Part shown: in pieces, positions 10,317-21,053 of the stretch
Numbering within the stretch: position 1 is the stretch's first letter
Layout of the letters: each line of letters starts with the position of its first letter
NCBI GenBank assembly: GCA_024196135.1
Contig: JAMQCK010000170.1
Coordinates: forward strand, 1 to 45,529
Length of the DNA stretch: 45,529 bases
Reading direction: 5' to 3'
Source of the DNA: Pleurotus ostreatus/Saccharomyces cerevisiae fusant
Lineage: Eukaryota > Opisthokonta
Notes under the pieces: model-generated
Databases searched by the model: none
Seen by the model: the letters and a program-made list of their open reading frames with translations, nothing else
Told to the model about the DNA's origin: nothing
Position numbers and translations under genes: made by a program

Positions 10317-13300
10317 ATGGCGCCTAAGAACAGCTCCTCAAAACATCATAATATTTTCTACTCGGGTGATGTTCCTGGTGTGCGGGCAAACGCGTCCGCA
10401 GGCGCTAGCACAAGCCGGCTCAGCTTCAAGCCAAGTAGCAAGCGGAAGTCGAGGGCGAAGGCTGAGGCAGACGCACGGCCGTCTCAACTCAGCCCCCCTC
10501 CCTTTTCCACCTCTTCAGTCGAGATCGAGCGACCAGCAGCGCGCCCATCGTCGCCGACTTCGCCCTTGGTCCAGCCACGGCAGACATGGGATACGCCTCC
10601 CACGTACCCTTCGACGTCACTTTGGTCGACTTTTGAGGCCTCTACGGCACCACGATACGCTCCGGGAATCCCGCGTGATGAAGGACCGCCTCCTTCAGCT
10701 GCGACTTTTGAACTGGACAGCCCATGGCGACATACGACCCTCATCGTCCCTTCCGACGTGTCCCCCGCAGATACACGTATCAGTGAGCCTCCTCTGACGC
10801 CGATTCTACCCCGGGTCGCTTCTTTACCCTTCACGGATGCGTCGCCTATGGACGACTACTCTGATCTTCCCGAGATCCCGCGCATTCGCAAAGAACGTCG
10901 GTGGAAGCACGACAAGATCCAGGAAGTTCTTAGTACGCTTGTCGACAACGACGTATCCCTAATCTCGGTGCTTCTTGCCATCCTCGACTCAGGGACCGCT
11001 GCATACGAGACCTACCGTGGCCGCTTCTATCGAGATGGCGACGGGTCAGTCGCACGGTTACTCGATGTTATCTACAGCCATAACCGCGGGAAACGCGATG
11101 TTGACGAGTGGATGCGCGAGCGAGCCGTAGACATAGTCTGCGAGACTGTGTACGACGAGATGGAGAAGGCAAAGGAGAGCCTGCATGCGGTCTCATCGGA
11201 GGTGTCTTCAGACTCGCTGAAGCTATGGAACCTCGCCGCGATGACGCGCTCGGCGGAGACACCGGCTTTCAGTGCCGTCCTTAAGGCTGCTACGGAGAAC
11301 GAGAGGTCGGTCGAACGGAATGTCGTGCGAAAACCCAACCTGGTACGTACCTTGGAGGCTCAAAATGCGTCCTTCTCATGCTCCTCCTAGAGTCAACAGA
11401 TCATCACTCTGCAGTGCCATCATATTCGGTCACGGAAGTCAGCGCAACTGCAGCAGATACTCGGCATCTACTTCTGGTCCGAGGGCTGCCCGCGACGCGT
11501 TATTGAGTTTCTCGGCCGGTGCAGCTTGAGCACATCGTTCACCTCGGCCCTTAGCGTCATCGAGCGACTGTCTGACAGCAGCGTCGCTCAAGCAAAGCGC
11601 CTCGTTGTACACGGCCCTCATGCAATCGGCTATGACAACGTCAATGTTTGCATGTCGGAGCACGTCGAGCAACGGCCAGGCGCCCCGCCCAAGGTTAAAT
11701 CCGGTACCTTCGGTCTGATCTACGAGCTGCGCGGTCGCCCCCGTTATCACCACATGCTTCTTGCGCCGATGAAGAGGAACTTGGAGACGGCAAGCGACCT
11801 CACGCTTGCGGACGTCACACCCTCTCTCGAACAATCCCGATGCCTGCTTCAACAACTCAAGACCATCATTGTTCGTGCACTGACTACCCACCACGCCAAA
11901 TTCGCGTCGTACGCGGACTACCCCTCGCTTCAGCATCTCCCTCGTCGGCCGCTCTCGCACACCGAGAAGAACGTCTTCCATCCGCTTCCTATCACGACCA
12001 TCGGCGAGGGCGATATCACCGGCAATCTCAACTACCACGACCATGTCTACCTCGATAAGCTACAGCAGAGCGCGGACGACGCAAGCTCGAATCTATGTAC
12101 CCACGCCATACCACTCTATGCTGACCTGCACACCATGCGCTGCGTACGCAGTGGGCAGCGCCGTCGGACGGGCGACGTCAACTCCTACACTGACCGTCAA
12201 GTTTTCCAACTCGGATTTGGTCTCTTTCATATGCTCATGAATCTCATATGGGCGATTCGTAAAACGCATTTTGGCTCCGAATCACAGCTCGGCAGCCTCT
12301 CGCGCTTCTTCAACGTCGTGATGGGCAAAGTTCGACTCGCAAATGACCGGCCTGACTTCCATACACTACTCGCTGCCCTTGAGCAGATTCGGGATGGAAT
12401 TCTGCTTGAAGCATGGCGTCGCGAGTGCGGCAGCAGCTCGCTTGATTCGTTTCATGAGTCCCAACCCTGCGAAGACGATCTCCTAGCCATCGCAGAGCGC
12501 ATTATCATAAAATACGCCACACCGGTGGACACGAGCGACGTCGACTACCAACCTGATCCTGCCCACGAAAATATCCGCCTCCTCCTTCGCGATCTCCTCT
12601 TCGTCGCCGAAATCACACGCGCTACAGCAGACGGTGACTTTGGGCGCATCGAGGACACGCTTCCGGATGTCGCGCGATTATTCAGAGGCGCTGGATACAA
12701 CAACTATTCGACCGAGCTGATTCACTTCATCCACAACGTGAAGAAGGTGTGGACACCGGAGTTCGCGTAAGTTGCTCATAGTGCGTATTCTTCTGATGCT
12801 AACCAATCGACAGGGACATCATGCGCGACAATATGCTCGTCAACGTCTCCGGCCTGCCTCACCATTTCATGGGTTGCGACATGAACATCGAGCATTTGAT
12901 TGGTTACATCAAGGTCCGTGAATTTTTGGCTGTAAAGAGCGACATCTCATGCTGTCTTAGTATTTATTCACTGCCAAGGGTGTCCACTCTAGCTGGGATA
13001 GGTTGGCGAACGCGTCGGGCGCGGTTGCGGATTTAATGGGCTTGAAAAAGACCATTAATGATCAATTCAACCTCTCGTACAAGAGTCGCACACACTCCAC
13101 GCCAGATACGTCTGCGCTAGTGCGTCGTGTCGCTGCTGATGTCCAGCTCAATGGACTACTTGACCACGCGCCCTCTCGCGAGACGCTCTGCAAAATCAAG
13201 CCGGCGAAGGATCTCCATGCGGCAGGGCATGCAAGCTTCGTTTCGTCCACCTTGTCCACCTTCAACAAGAACATGAACGCCTTCAGGCACAAGACTGGTG

Positions 13301-13392
13301 TTGCGGGCGAAGAGGAGGAGCAGGATGAGCTGGAGGCGCCCGATTACGCGAGTGTATTACCTGGCCACGACGAAGAAGACGAAGGCCATTAG
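10317..13392 (+). CDS. DUF6589-like protein (candidate transposase)
   Basis: Four exons (10317-11342, 11391-12766, 12814-12913, 12961-13392) give 977 residues. The first 180 residues are Ser/Pro/Thr-rich and probably disordered, with basic patches. The rest resembles the DUF6589 proteins of Agaricomycetes. It has a helical N-terminal part (RKERRWKHDKIQEVLSTLVD), then IGYDNVNV at about residues 421-428 followed by KVKSGTFGLIYEL. Next come a LFHMLMNLIWAIRKTHFG block and a C-terminal MLVNVSGLPHHFMGCDMNIEH, then KTHSTPDTSALV-type sequence (here RTHSTPDTSALVRRVA). The end is acidic. The D of YDN and the D/E of DMNIEH are plausible catalytic-type acidic residues, but that is inference. The gene starts 88 bp inside the left inverted repeat and ends overlapping the helicase stop. 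The family assignment is from memory of conserved motifs. Confidence 0.75.
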
Positions 13393-15715
13393 ACATGCAT
13401 ATTATTAACTTTGTATGCTACCTCCCCCAACACCGTTCTCTCCTTGGGCTCATTACCGACGGCACCTGACTCCTCGTCCTCGCTATCGCTGATAAACTCC
13501 TTCGACTTGTACACCTTCCCTTCCTGCCCCTTTTGTCGCTTCGCTGCAGGCTTCGCAGCCTTCTGCGCCCTCTGGCTGACAATTTCCATGCGTAAGTCGT
13601 TGTCTGCCGAGCGCATGTGCTCAATTATAGCCTGTGCCCATTCCCCTCCCCATTCCTCCGACCGCTTGAGAAAAGCGGTCACATCCGAGGCGACGCGCAG
13701 TACGTCCAGGCAGACCTTACATAGCGCCTCAATCTCCCCATCCTCCAGGATATAGTACCGAGGACGTATGGCGCGAAGCGGGTAATCATCGTGTACGTCC
13801 TTGCGCCATAGCTGAAGGGTCTCGCGTAGGACATCGCGGTTGTCCTTTGTGCGCTTGGGGTGGTCTGTCTCGGAAGCACATGGGCGCTTCTTCGGGCGTT
13901 GCTGTTCGCCTGATGCGACGTCTTCGACGGACACGGAATCGGGGACATAAAGTGCCGAGGGAAGGTACTGATCGAGGGGGATTTCACTGCAGTTATCGCA
14001 GCAGAAGTCAGTCACATAAGTGAGTGCTTTTGAGGGGAACAATTAGCGCCGCGACTGAACATCGTACTCGAGTCTCACCTTCAGCGGCCTCGTCATTGAG
14101 GTATCGAGCGAAGAAAGATCGGCGGCATGATTTGGACTGTATAAATGCGGCATAGGAGTGTGGCATGCGCTCCTTCCGCTTCGATTTTTCGGTAAGCGTG
14201 CCCGCGTATGGTCTGTCGACATCGTCTGCGTCACCGCAAAACTCGGAGAGATCAAGCTCTGCAACCCAGCTTTCGTAGAAGAATATGACGAGCCCCATCT
14301 CCGTGGGCGAGCGCATTGTGCGACCAGCAGCCTGAAGGCTGTCTGCAAAGGTTTTGCGCTCATTCATGACGCAGGTTAAATCCACCTTCTGGTGGTCGAC
14401 ACCCTTGTCGTGTGACCCCGCGTTAGCCAGCGAAGCAATCCTTGAAGACGGCACGTACAGTCATCTCCATTGAGGTCGCAACAAGTACGCGACATGATCC
14501 CTTAGCGTCAGCAAAGGCTGCATGCGTCTCGGCCTTGTACTGCGGCGACATATTGCTGTGTTGATGCCGAACGACGCCTTTATCTCGGTAGGCAGGCGGG
14601 ATGTGTTGGCGGAGGAAGAGCGCGAGCTGAACCGCTTGACTGCTGTCTTCGACGGCGATGAGTACACGAGGCTGAGTTTCGAGGTTGAAAGGTCGCGTGA
14701 GGAAGCACAGAAAGTTGTCGAAGCAGGTGGCGCTACCGACAACTTGATGGCAGGCATACATCAGATTTGGGCGGTTGACGGACAGCTGTATGGTCGTGTA
14801 GTTCGCGCGGAGGATGGATTTCTCGATAACCTTGAGCATGTTGCGCGGAGCGGTTGCCGTGAGTGCGAGCCAAGGAACGTACGTGCCGAACAGCGCCTTG
14901 ATTTCGTGCAGGCGTCCATAGACCTTGCGGAACGCGCGAATCCCGTGTAGATCAAGACCGACTGTGTAGAGAGAATGAGCCTCGTCGATAATGATCGCTC
15001 GGACGCGCTGTCGAAAGCCAGGCTCGCGTAGCAGCTGTCCGAGGCGAGAGTAATGGCCCTCGGCGCTCTGCAAGAGCTGCTCTGGAGTCGCGAGAATGAC
15101 CTGCACGTCGCCGGGGCGATTCTTCCCAACGTCGTGTACATGTGCCTGCAGATGACCGATGGGCACGCGTTAGACTCTCAGGCGGTACGGCACGGACCTT
15201 CCAGAAGCCCTTGTCTCGTGTCGTCTGCTCGTTCACAACAAGAACGCGAAAACCGTACACTGATTCAATTGACGACGCCTGTTGACCATCCATTAACACG
15301 ATAGCACTCGTTCGACTAGATATATGCGTACATGTGAGGCTTGTATGCGCGTCAATGGTGTCACTATAATCGTGATACCATTTCTCCTTTCCAGGTAGAC
15401 GTGTAGGATCGCCGCAAGAGTCTTTCCGAAGCCGGTCCCAGCGTAGAGGAAGGTATCCTTGCCGCTGAGTATAGAGAAGGCGGTAGCGAGCTGTTCGACC
15501 TTCGGGCAGTGACGTTCTCCTGTACGATACCAGCAGAGTAGGCAGAGGTCCAGAGCGGTCGCTATAGAGCATAAGGGTCGTAGTCCGAGTATATAAGCGA
15601 GTGGTAGCGAGGCGCGATTAATGTTGCCGAGCGCGAGTTCGAGCTTGGTTTGAGGGATCTGTGCTTCGAGCCAGCTTTCAAGAGACAGTGGGTGGGTTGG
15701 GGGTGTATCAGACAT
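13389..15715 (-). CDS. RecQ-like superfamily 2 DNA helicase
   Basis: ATP-dependent DNA helicase, 704 residues, from five exons read on minus: 15715-15332, 15278-15198, 15145-14459, 14403-14079 and 14026-13389. Motif I is GTGFGKT (residues ~93-99), motif Ia-like is IIVTPL, motif II is DEAH (~209-212) and motif III is TATAP (~251-255). A second helicase lobe carries RVLVATSMEMT and motif VI as QAAGRTMR (~408-415). The C-terminal 210 residues hold CCDNC and CKVC cysteine pairs and a basic, Lys-rich tail ending in an acidic stretch. It lacks a recognisable HRDC domain. Its N terminus is short, so it resembles the multicopy RecQ-type helicases of basidiomycete repeats rather than a housekeeping RecQ. 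It converges on the DUF6589-like gene; the TAA of this gene (13391-13389) overlaps the TAG of that one (13390-13392). It may unwind element ends during transposition (inference). Confidence 0.85.
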
Positions 15716-15780
15716 TGGATTAAAGCCGTGGCATGAGTACGGTAATAGTCGTGGCGGTCGTAAAGCAAGAAGTAACTGGA

Positions 15781-15904
15781 GCGTCGCGGCGCCCTATTAG
15801 TCCCCAAAAAGGAAATTTTGGCTGCCTCGGACATTGCCGTCGCGCACGTTTTGTCACAAATTCGATCATAAGGCCTGTCAGCCAAAATTCTGACGTATTT
15901 TACC
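15781..15904 (-). repeat. Right terminal inverted repeat
   Basis: Reverse-complement copy of 10104-10229 with about 98% identity, including the internal AATTTTGGCTG palindrome. It ends 66 bp upstream of the helicase start codon, so it should contain that gene's core promoter. Confidence 0.92.
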
Positions 15905-15949
15905 GGTCCCTCCCATGCCGCTTCGCTTGTGGCATGGGAGGGCTCCGGT
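15902..15949. other. Strong hairpin at the right edge of the element
   Basis: CCCTCCCATGCC (15908-15919) pairs perfectly with GGCATGGGAGGG (15931-15942) around an 11-nt loop. After a small bulge, ACCGG (15902-15906) pairs with CCGGT. The structure straddles the outer edge of the right inverted repeat and has no counterpart on the left. Confidence 0.85.
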
Positions 15950-16924
15950 CTATCGCCGCTATCGCTGAAGGTCGGCGGAACCAAACCTATCTTCGTCAAA
16001 TTCCAACGGGAGACTTTCTCTATCGAACTCTGGACTCACTGTCGCCACTGCGAGTCCTCTGCGCTCATCGTCTCCCGGCAAGAGGAAACCTATCGTCTAG
16101 CGCTAGTCTTCTTGTGGGCGGGCAAGAGCCCGAGCATGTTCCCCTGCAGGGCTCTATCTCTGCGCTACTGTATGCAGCTTCGACAAGGGCGTCATCCTAT
16201 TCAGACCCTCGGTTTGAATAGGTCGTTACTGAGCTTTATTGACCGGTCCCTAGTCTAGTACTGATGCGGAGAAGGAAGGTAGTCATTCGTTCTCGTCATC
16301 GCCATTCGACGGTCGGAGCATGTCAAGTTCGCCTCGATAGTACCCGAGCCCGAGCCTTCAAAGCTGTTTATATCTCCCTCGCCTTCGCGCACAGACCTTC
16401 CGATATCTACAATCTCAGCTTCAAATTGCTGTCGGGCGAATGCAGAAAGGAAGATCGCCTTGAGGGGAGGGTGGATAGGAGAATGCTCTTGGGTGTCCTA
16501 CTCCCCATCTTCCAAGTCCCTGTCGATCCTTTGGTGCCCGCAACTCATTATGGTCGTGCTTCTCCGAGTGAGTCTTGGGCCGATTCGGACATGCTGGCTG
16601 TTCCTGACTGCGCCTTTCGTTCAGGAAACCTCATATGAAGGCGTCAATGCGCATTTCTATGGTGCCACCCTTCCTCTCCGCACCGGCTACTTCTGTCACC
16701 CGTACAAGGGTGCAGGATTGTCGAGCCGCAAATCGTAGCCTGACTCCCCTTAGGTCTTACCATCAGTTCCTATTTTAATTGCCACAAATGTGAATGTTGC
16801 CTCAAAAGAATCCCCGACTTCGGGTCGATGTTTATTTCCTCTTCAGCCCTTTGTTCTGTCTATGTCAAGTACGCCTTGGTCGTACGGTCTATATCATATC
16901 ACGGTACTGCCACACCAATAGTCA
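15950..16924. other. No recognisable gene
   Basis: The first ~45 bases share short blocks (TCGCCGCTAT and CCAAACCT) in the same order and orientation with the left flank near 10040-10070. A weak plus-strand frame at 16460-16738 has hydrophobic stretches but no motif and no convincing exon partners. Confidence 0.45.
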
Positions 16925-19247
16925 TCACACCCGCTTCTGTCTCCACGCAGCCCGCACGTCGCGAAGGCGGCCAGTCAAGACATAGGCGATGAGAGCGATC
17001 TGAGGGAAGCGCGTCAGTCCTGCAATGGTGGCATTGTCGACGCCGTCGCTACAGGCGGAGGTCGCCAGTATGCAGCTGCCCGCGGAGGCAAGTGAGAGAT
17101 GATCTATCAACGCACCGTGATCAGCACCAAATGCACCAGCTGCCCGTCGAGCAGGTGGTGCTCCTGCGAGAACGCGAAGAGCGATGTGATGCCGGCGGGC
17201 CCGAAGGCGCGCGCAAGGGAGCCGGTGGATTGGACGAGGCCCTGGTGATAGGTGAGTAGTCACTCAATTATTCTCAACCGCCCAACTGAGACATCATCCA
17301 TCGCCCACTTACATTCAACTGCCCCAGCGACTCCCTGCTCGGCGCGGCATTGTTGATCAGGATGCTGTTGCACACGACGCCCATATGCCCGATGGTCTTC
17401 GCGACGATCATGAATGCGAGCACGGTCCAGACGGTCGAGCGCCCGAGCGGGACGAGGTAGTGCGCGACGGGGAGCGCGACGTAGATGAAGGGCAGGCCGG
17501 ACATGGCGAAGCGGAAGGTGCGCACGGGGCCGAGGCGGCGTTCGACGATCTGGGGTGGGTGAGTGGACGGGTGAGTTGGAGAAGGGAGGGTTGGAGGGAA
17601 TAAGAGGAAAAACGTACGGGGAAGAGGAACGCCTGCGAAAACATGGCGGCAACGCCGGTGACGGAGAGCAGAAGCTGAAGAGTAGTGAGGGTACTATCGC
17701 GTTGGAGTGCTCAAGTTGGCTTACACCGATCTGCAAGAAGGTCAGTGATGGAGGTAGTAGCGGACATGCCTTCGACTCACCGAACTGGGAGGGAACCCGA
17801 TACCTCCGGCCTCGTATGGGGAGTCTAATGAGGGTCAGTTTCAGCCACTTCTGGCGCACTTCATACTAGAACTTACAGCAGAACAGCGGGATGAGCGCTC
17901 TGAACAATCGGGTCAGTATACGCACGGCGAAGTGGAGACAGTCACTCACTGGTAGCTTGAGTTCAACAAGAACATAAAGAATGAGATGCTGAGCACGCGG
18001 ACGATCTGGTCGGTGAAGATCGACGGCTTCTCCGGTGCGGGTTCTTGTGATTCGGCATCGACGGGTGCGGCTGGAATCGACTCTCCCTCGGTGACGATGG
18101 CGATCTCGCCGGCTGGGATTTCGGCCTCGTTGACGGGGGTAAGCGTACCGTCGCTGGGCGTGGAAGTTTCCGGAGGCGCATGTTTTGTTGGGTGGTGGAT
18201 GAGGGTCTACATGATATGTTGAGAGACGAGGGAGATGTACCGCCGTGTCAATGTTCACCTCTTCCAAGTAGATCTGCGAGAGCAATCAGAAGTCGGATTC
18301 GCTGAAGAAAAGCCTGTACTCACAATCCCTATGATGATGACCAGCAAGTTCACAAGCGAAGCGACGAAGCCTGCGCGCTACTCTCAGTCCGGTCGTTCCC
18401 CGTACGAGTGACTGCAACTCACAAGGCAAAAAGTATGGGTACTTGACCAGGAATGTGTTACCGCCGAACCACTCCGGGTAACGCTCGACTGGGTGGGAGA
18501 GGTAGCCGCCAAGAAGAGGGCCGACGGTGGCACCGAGAGCCCAAGCAACGGGCATGAGGGAGTAGGCGCGGGCCTGGTTGGTTTCGTCGGTAATCTCGGC
18601 CATCATGCTCTGCAATGGGGTTGATTCTCAGTCCACACGTAAATACCAAGGTAGATTACTTTCGTACCTTGACGATTGCCACATTCCCGTTCATCGCGCC
18701 GGCTATGCAGCGCGTCAAGATCCTGTCCACATTTGTCAGCTTGAGAAGCGAGTGTAAAGGTAAAACATACATCATGGGTAAGCTGGTGGAAAGCCCAAAG
18801 GCTGCGACCGAAAGCATAGCACCAACGATGCCAATAAGCGCAACGATCTTCCGTCCCAGGCGGTCACTGAGTGCACCCCAATGGTACACCGTGAAGAACT
18901 GGACCATAGCAAACACGGATTCGACAAGCTGGGTGGGTTGGATTCATTGACGAACTGATGTAGATAGTAATGTGGCTAACTCACACCAGCATAGTACCCG
19001 ACTTTACTCTTTGGCACATGCGTGACTTCCTCCATCATCTATAGCAGACGCCATCGTCAATAACGATTCGATCAACACCCATTCACTCGCTACGCACCTC
19101 GTTGATGAATGGGAAGATCACTGTATACGCAACTGGCTCCGCGCATCGCATGAGCAGCAGGATCGAGAGCTGCAGCCTCGGCAGCGGCGTCGCTGGCGGA
19201 CGCGCATTCAGCAGCGGTGTCGTCTCTTCTACCGTGTCTTGTGCCAT
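16925..19247 (-). CDS. MFS transporter, fungal zinc-induced-facilitator-like type
   Basis: Twelve-helix major facilitator permease, likely at the plasma or vacuolar membrane; the substrate is not readable. ATG at 19247 begins MAQDTVEETTPLLNARPP, a typical cytosolic N terminus with a PLL motif. About a dozen exons follow. TM1 (LQLSILLLMRCAEPVAYTVI) leads to PFINE, then MVQFFTVYHWGALSD with RLGRK (MFS motif A). Next come GAMNGNVAIVK, MAEITDETNQARAYSLMPVA and GATVGPLLGGYLSHP. A long acidic/proline-rich central loop follows YLEE and ends before IFTDQIVRVLSIS. The second half includes FCYSPYEAGGIGFPPS and NNAAPSRESLGQLNGLVQS. The last exon is best taken as 16999-16925 (IALIAYVLTGRLR…), which restores TM12; this last splice is the least certain. 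The order of motifs matches the fungal YCR023C-like group. No frameshift was found. Confidence 0.88.
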
Positions 19248-19705
19248 CTTCTACCGCCTTGTGAGCCTCCGAGCCTGTAAGATGGGAGAGGGAATGGAAA
19301 GAGGCAGGGAACGTCGTCGTTAGCCTCGAGCTCGCTATCACAGCAGGGTCTCGCCGGGGCGTGGGGGGTGATAAAAGGCGTCGGCGTCGTTCGTTCTCAT
19401 GCCGCCAGCGTGTTCTATATGTACCGTAACGCACTTGACTTATCTCGGTCTACTGAAAGGGTATCAGATAGGCAGGGCCTATTCGAATGTTCGGAGCACG
19501 CGACCTGGCGCGAGGATGCCGCGCCTGGTCGGAATTCGGGCCTGCAGGCGACAGAGGCATGGTTCGAGGCAAGCGAGCAGAATATGTCTTCAGGAATGTC
19601 TTCGCAGGTACTGCAATTGTAATCTGCTTAGAGGCTGATGAAAGTAGGGGCTCAGCTTGACGCTACGGCCTGCCAGCGATGGGACTGGTACGACGACGGC
19701 GTATA
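19248..19705. other. MFS upstream region
   Basis: Noncoding; short frames on both strands without motifs. Confidence 0.4.
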
Positions 19706-20756
19706 TGTCGGAAAAATCCCAAGTCGCGAGTTAGACCGTATTATGCCATGTTAGGCGATTAGGGATCCGGACCCTAGTTAGAAGTCCCAAACGACTAATT
19801 AGATCGCGTTTCATAATTAGGCATACATGCCCTAATTACACCTAACAGGGCCTAATTAGGGTCGCCCTACCAGGAAAACAAAAAAATAGCAGGGGGTTGC
19901 AAGTCCAGAGGACTCGCAACCACCCGCGTAAGATAAGGACAGCAGGAGCAACATGTATTGTCTATGATGATACAAGGTGGGGGTATAAGGATTAAAGAGA
20001 GGGCGACGAGATTAGCGACACTGTGCGAGGTTGGTGAGATGACGTCATCTTGGGCTCGGGCAGGACGTACCAAGTTAAAGTTCCTCAGCAGCCCTGTACA
20101 GACCTGGCGATGAAAGGGTCGTCAGCAAAGATGATTCGTAAGACCGGAAGTATAGACACACCAAGGGCAAAGTTGAAAAGATAGCCGATGACGAAAGGGC
20201 CTGTCGGCGGCGGGGGCAGCGATCTTGGGGAGGACAACGTCGTGCACGCACACGCCAAAGATATCATGCGGTCGTGCGTCTCAACGTAGGGAGAGTGAGG
20301 ACTTCGTCGACGCCATCGAGGTCAGCGGACGACAGAGTCCGTGACGAAGCGGGGGGATGGTGGTGGTCGAGGACGAGCTTGCCTGGCCCGCCTTGGGGCT
20401 TACAAATACACTGACCGGCAAAATCCGATATTTCCCACGCCTCGACAGCGATTTCGCTCAAGTCCGCATCGCAGCCACTAGCGTGTGTGGCCCTCGACTC
20501 TACCACGTCGAGTATGGAGCAATTCATGCTCCAGACATGATTTTGCGAGTGTTTGTGACCTTTTTCAACCGGGAAGACTGTTTTATAGGCGTCAAACAGG
20601 CCTTGAGATGGCCTGGGGGAAGGAGGCCAATCAGTGCTAATGAGGCATACGCGGTCCTAAGCAGACATAATGCCCGTCTAATCAGGGTCCCCCCAGCTCA
20701 TAATTAGGGCGTTAGGGGTTCATATGCCTAACAAGGCTTTTTGGATTTTTCCGACA
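19706..20756. mobile_element. Non-autonomous TIR element flanked by TA
   Basis: The 14-bp repeat TGTCGGAAAAATCC at 19706-19719 is matched exactly by its complement at 20743-20756. Both ends are bordered by TA, consistent with a TA target duplication as in the Tc1/mariner group. The subterminal 150 bp on both sides are rich in TTAGG and TAATTA words (for example 19787-19793, 19816-19824, 19850-19860 and 20700-20712), which could be transposase-binding sites. No transposase frame is present. The interior has short hydrophobic minus-strand frames (20085-20267) that may be a captured gene piece, but I cannot name it. Confidence 0.65.
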
Positions 20757-21053
20757 TACCGAGCTTTCGGCATTTGCCGAAACACTACTTGTTCGTCCTC
20801 CGTTGCCCCTGCAATGCTCGTTTCTTGCGCACGACTACTTCACAGCGACGGCAAATATCCTAGGCCAGAGCGAGACAGCAGTAACGACACTTGGACTGTC
20901 AACGTCACCAGGATTCGAACGTGAGACCTTTCCGAAAGCTAGGGAAGGAAGGTGGGGCACGAAAGCTTTTGTACTTCAGAGTGCACGCGTTCACGCATCA
21001 GCGTTCGTCAAGTCCGTCTTCCCCGTCATCCAAGTCGTACAGGGGATGCTGGC
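20757..21053. other. PAT1 upstream region with small hairpin
   Basis: It holds a perfect short hairpin TTTCGGCA-TT-TGCCGAAA at 20765-20782, directly beside the TIR element. A tRNA-like T-loop word occurs at about 20911-20922 on the minus strand, but no whole tRNA can be built. Confidence 0.5.

Larger units (their letters stand above)
10082..15926. mobile_element. Candidate autonomous DNA transposon: DUF6589-like + RecQ-like helicase
   Basis: Nearly identical inverted repeats of about 125 bp (10104-10229 and 15781-15904), with a weaker extension to about 10082 and 15926, enclose exactly two genes. A DUF6589-like protein runs inward from the left and a RecQ-like helicase inward from the right. 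Their start codons lie 88 and 66 bp inside the repeats and their stop codons overlap, so the 5.8 kb is almost all coding. Such packing, with high identity between the repeats, is typical of a recently moved autonomous element. It is inserted between the OPT and MFS genes. No clear short target-site duplication was found. That it moves, and that the DUF6589-like protein is the transposase, are inferences; both protein families are common in mushroom genomes as multicopy genes. Confidence 0.6.

Noticed and set aside
9700..10797. Long plus-strand open frame of 365 codons
   Set aside because: It crosses the left inverted repeat and runs out of frame into the DUF6589-like gene. It is arginine/serine-rich with no motif, so it is a GC-driven chance frame.
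10082..15949. Helitron explanation for helicase plus 3' hairpin
   Set aside because: There is no Rep/HUH motif, the helicase is RecQ-like rather than Pif1-like, and long terminal inverted repeats are present.
16264..16740. Possible membrane-protein fragment
   Set aside because: The hydrophobic stretches are short, in different frames, and match no family I know.
19740..20720. TTAGGG words suggesting interstitial telomere repeats
   Set aside because: The words are isolated and not in tandem; they fit subterminal repeats of the TIR element.
20880..20960. tRNA-like sequence on the minus strand (GTTCGAATCCTGG)
   Set aside because: Only the T-loop word is present. I could not build a D arm, an anticodon arm and a 7-bp acceptor stem around it.
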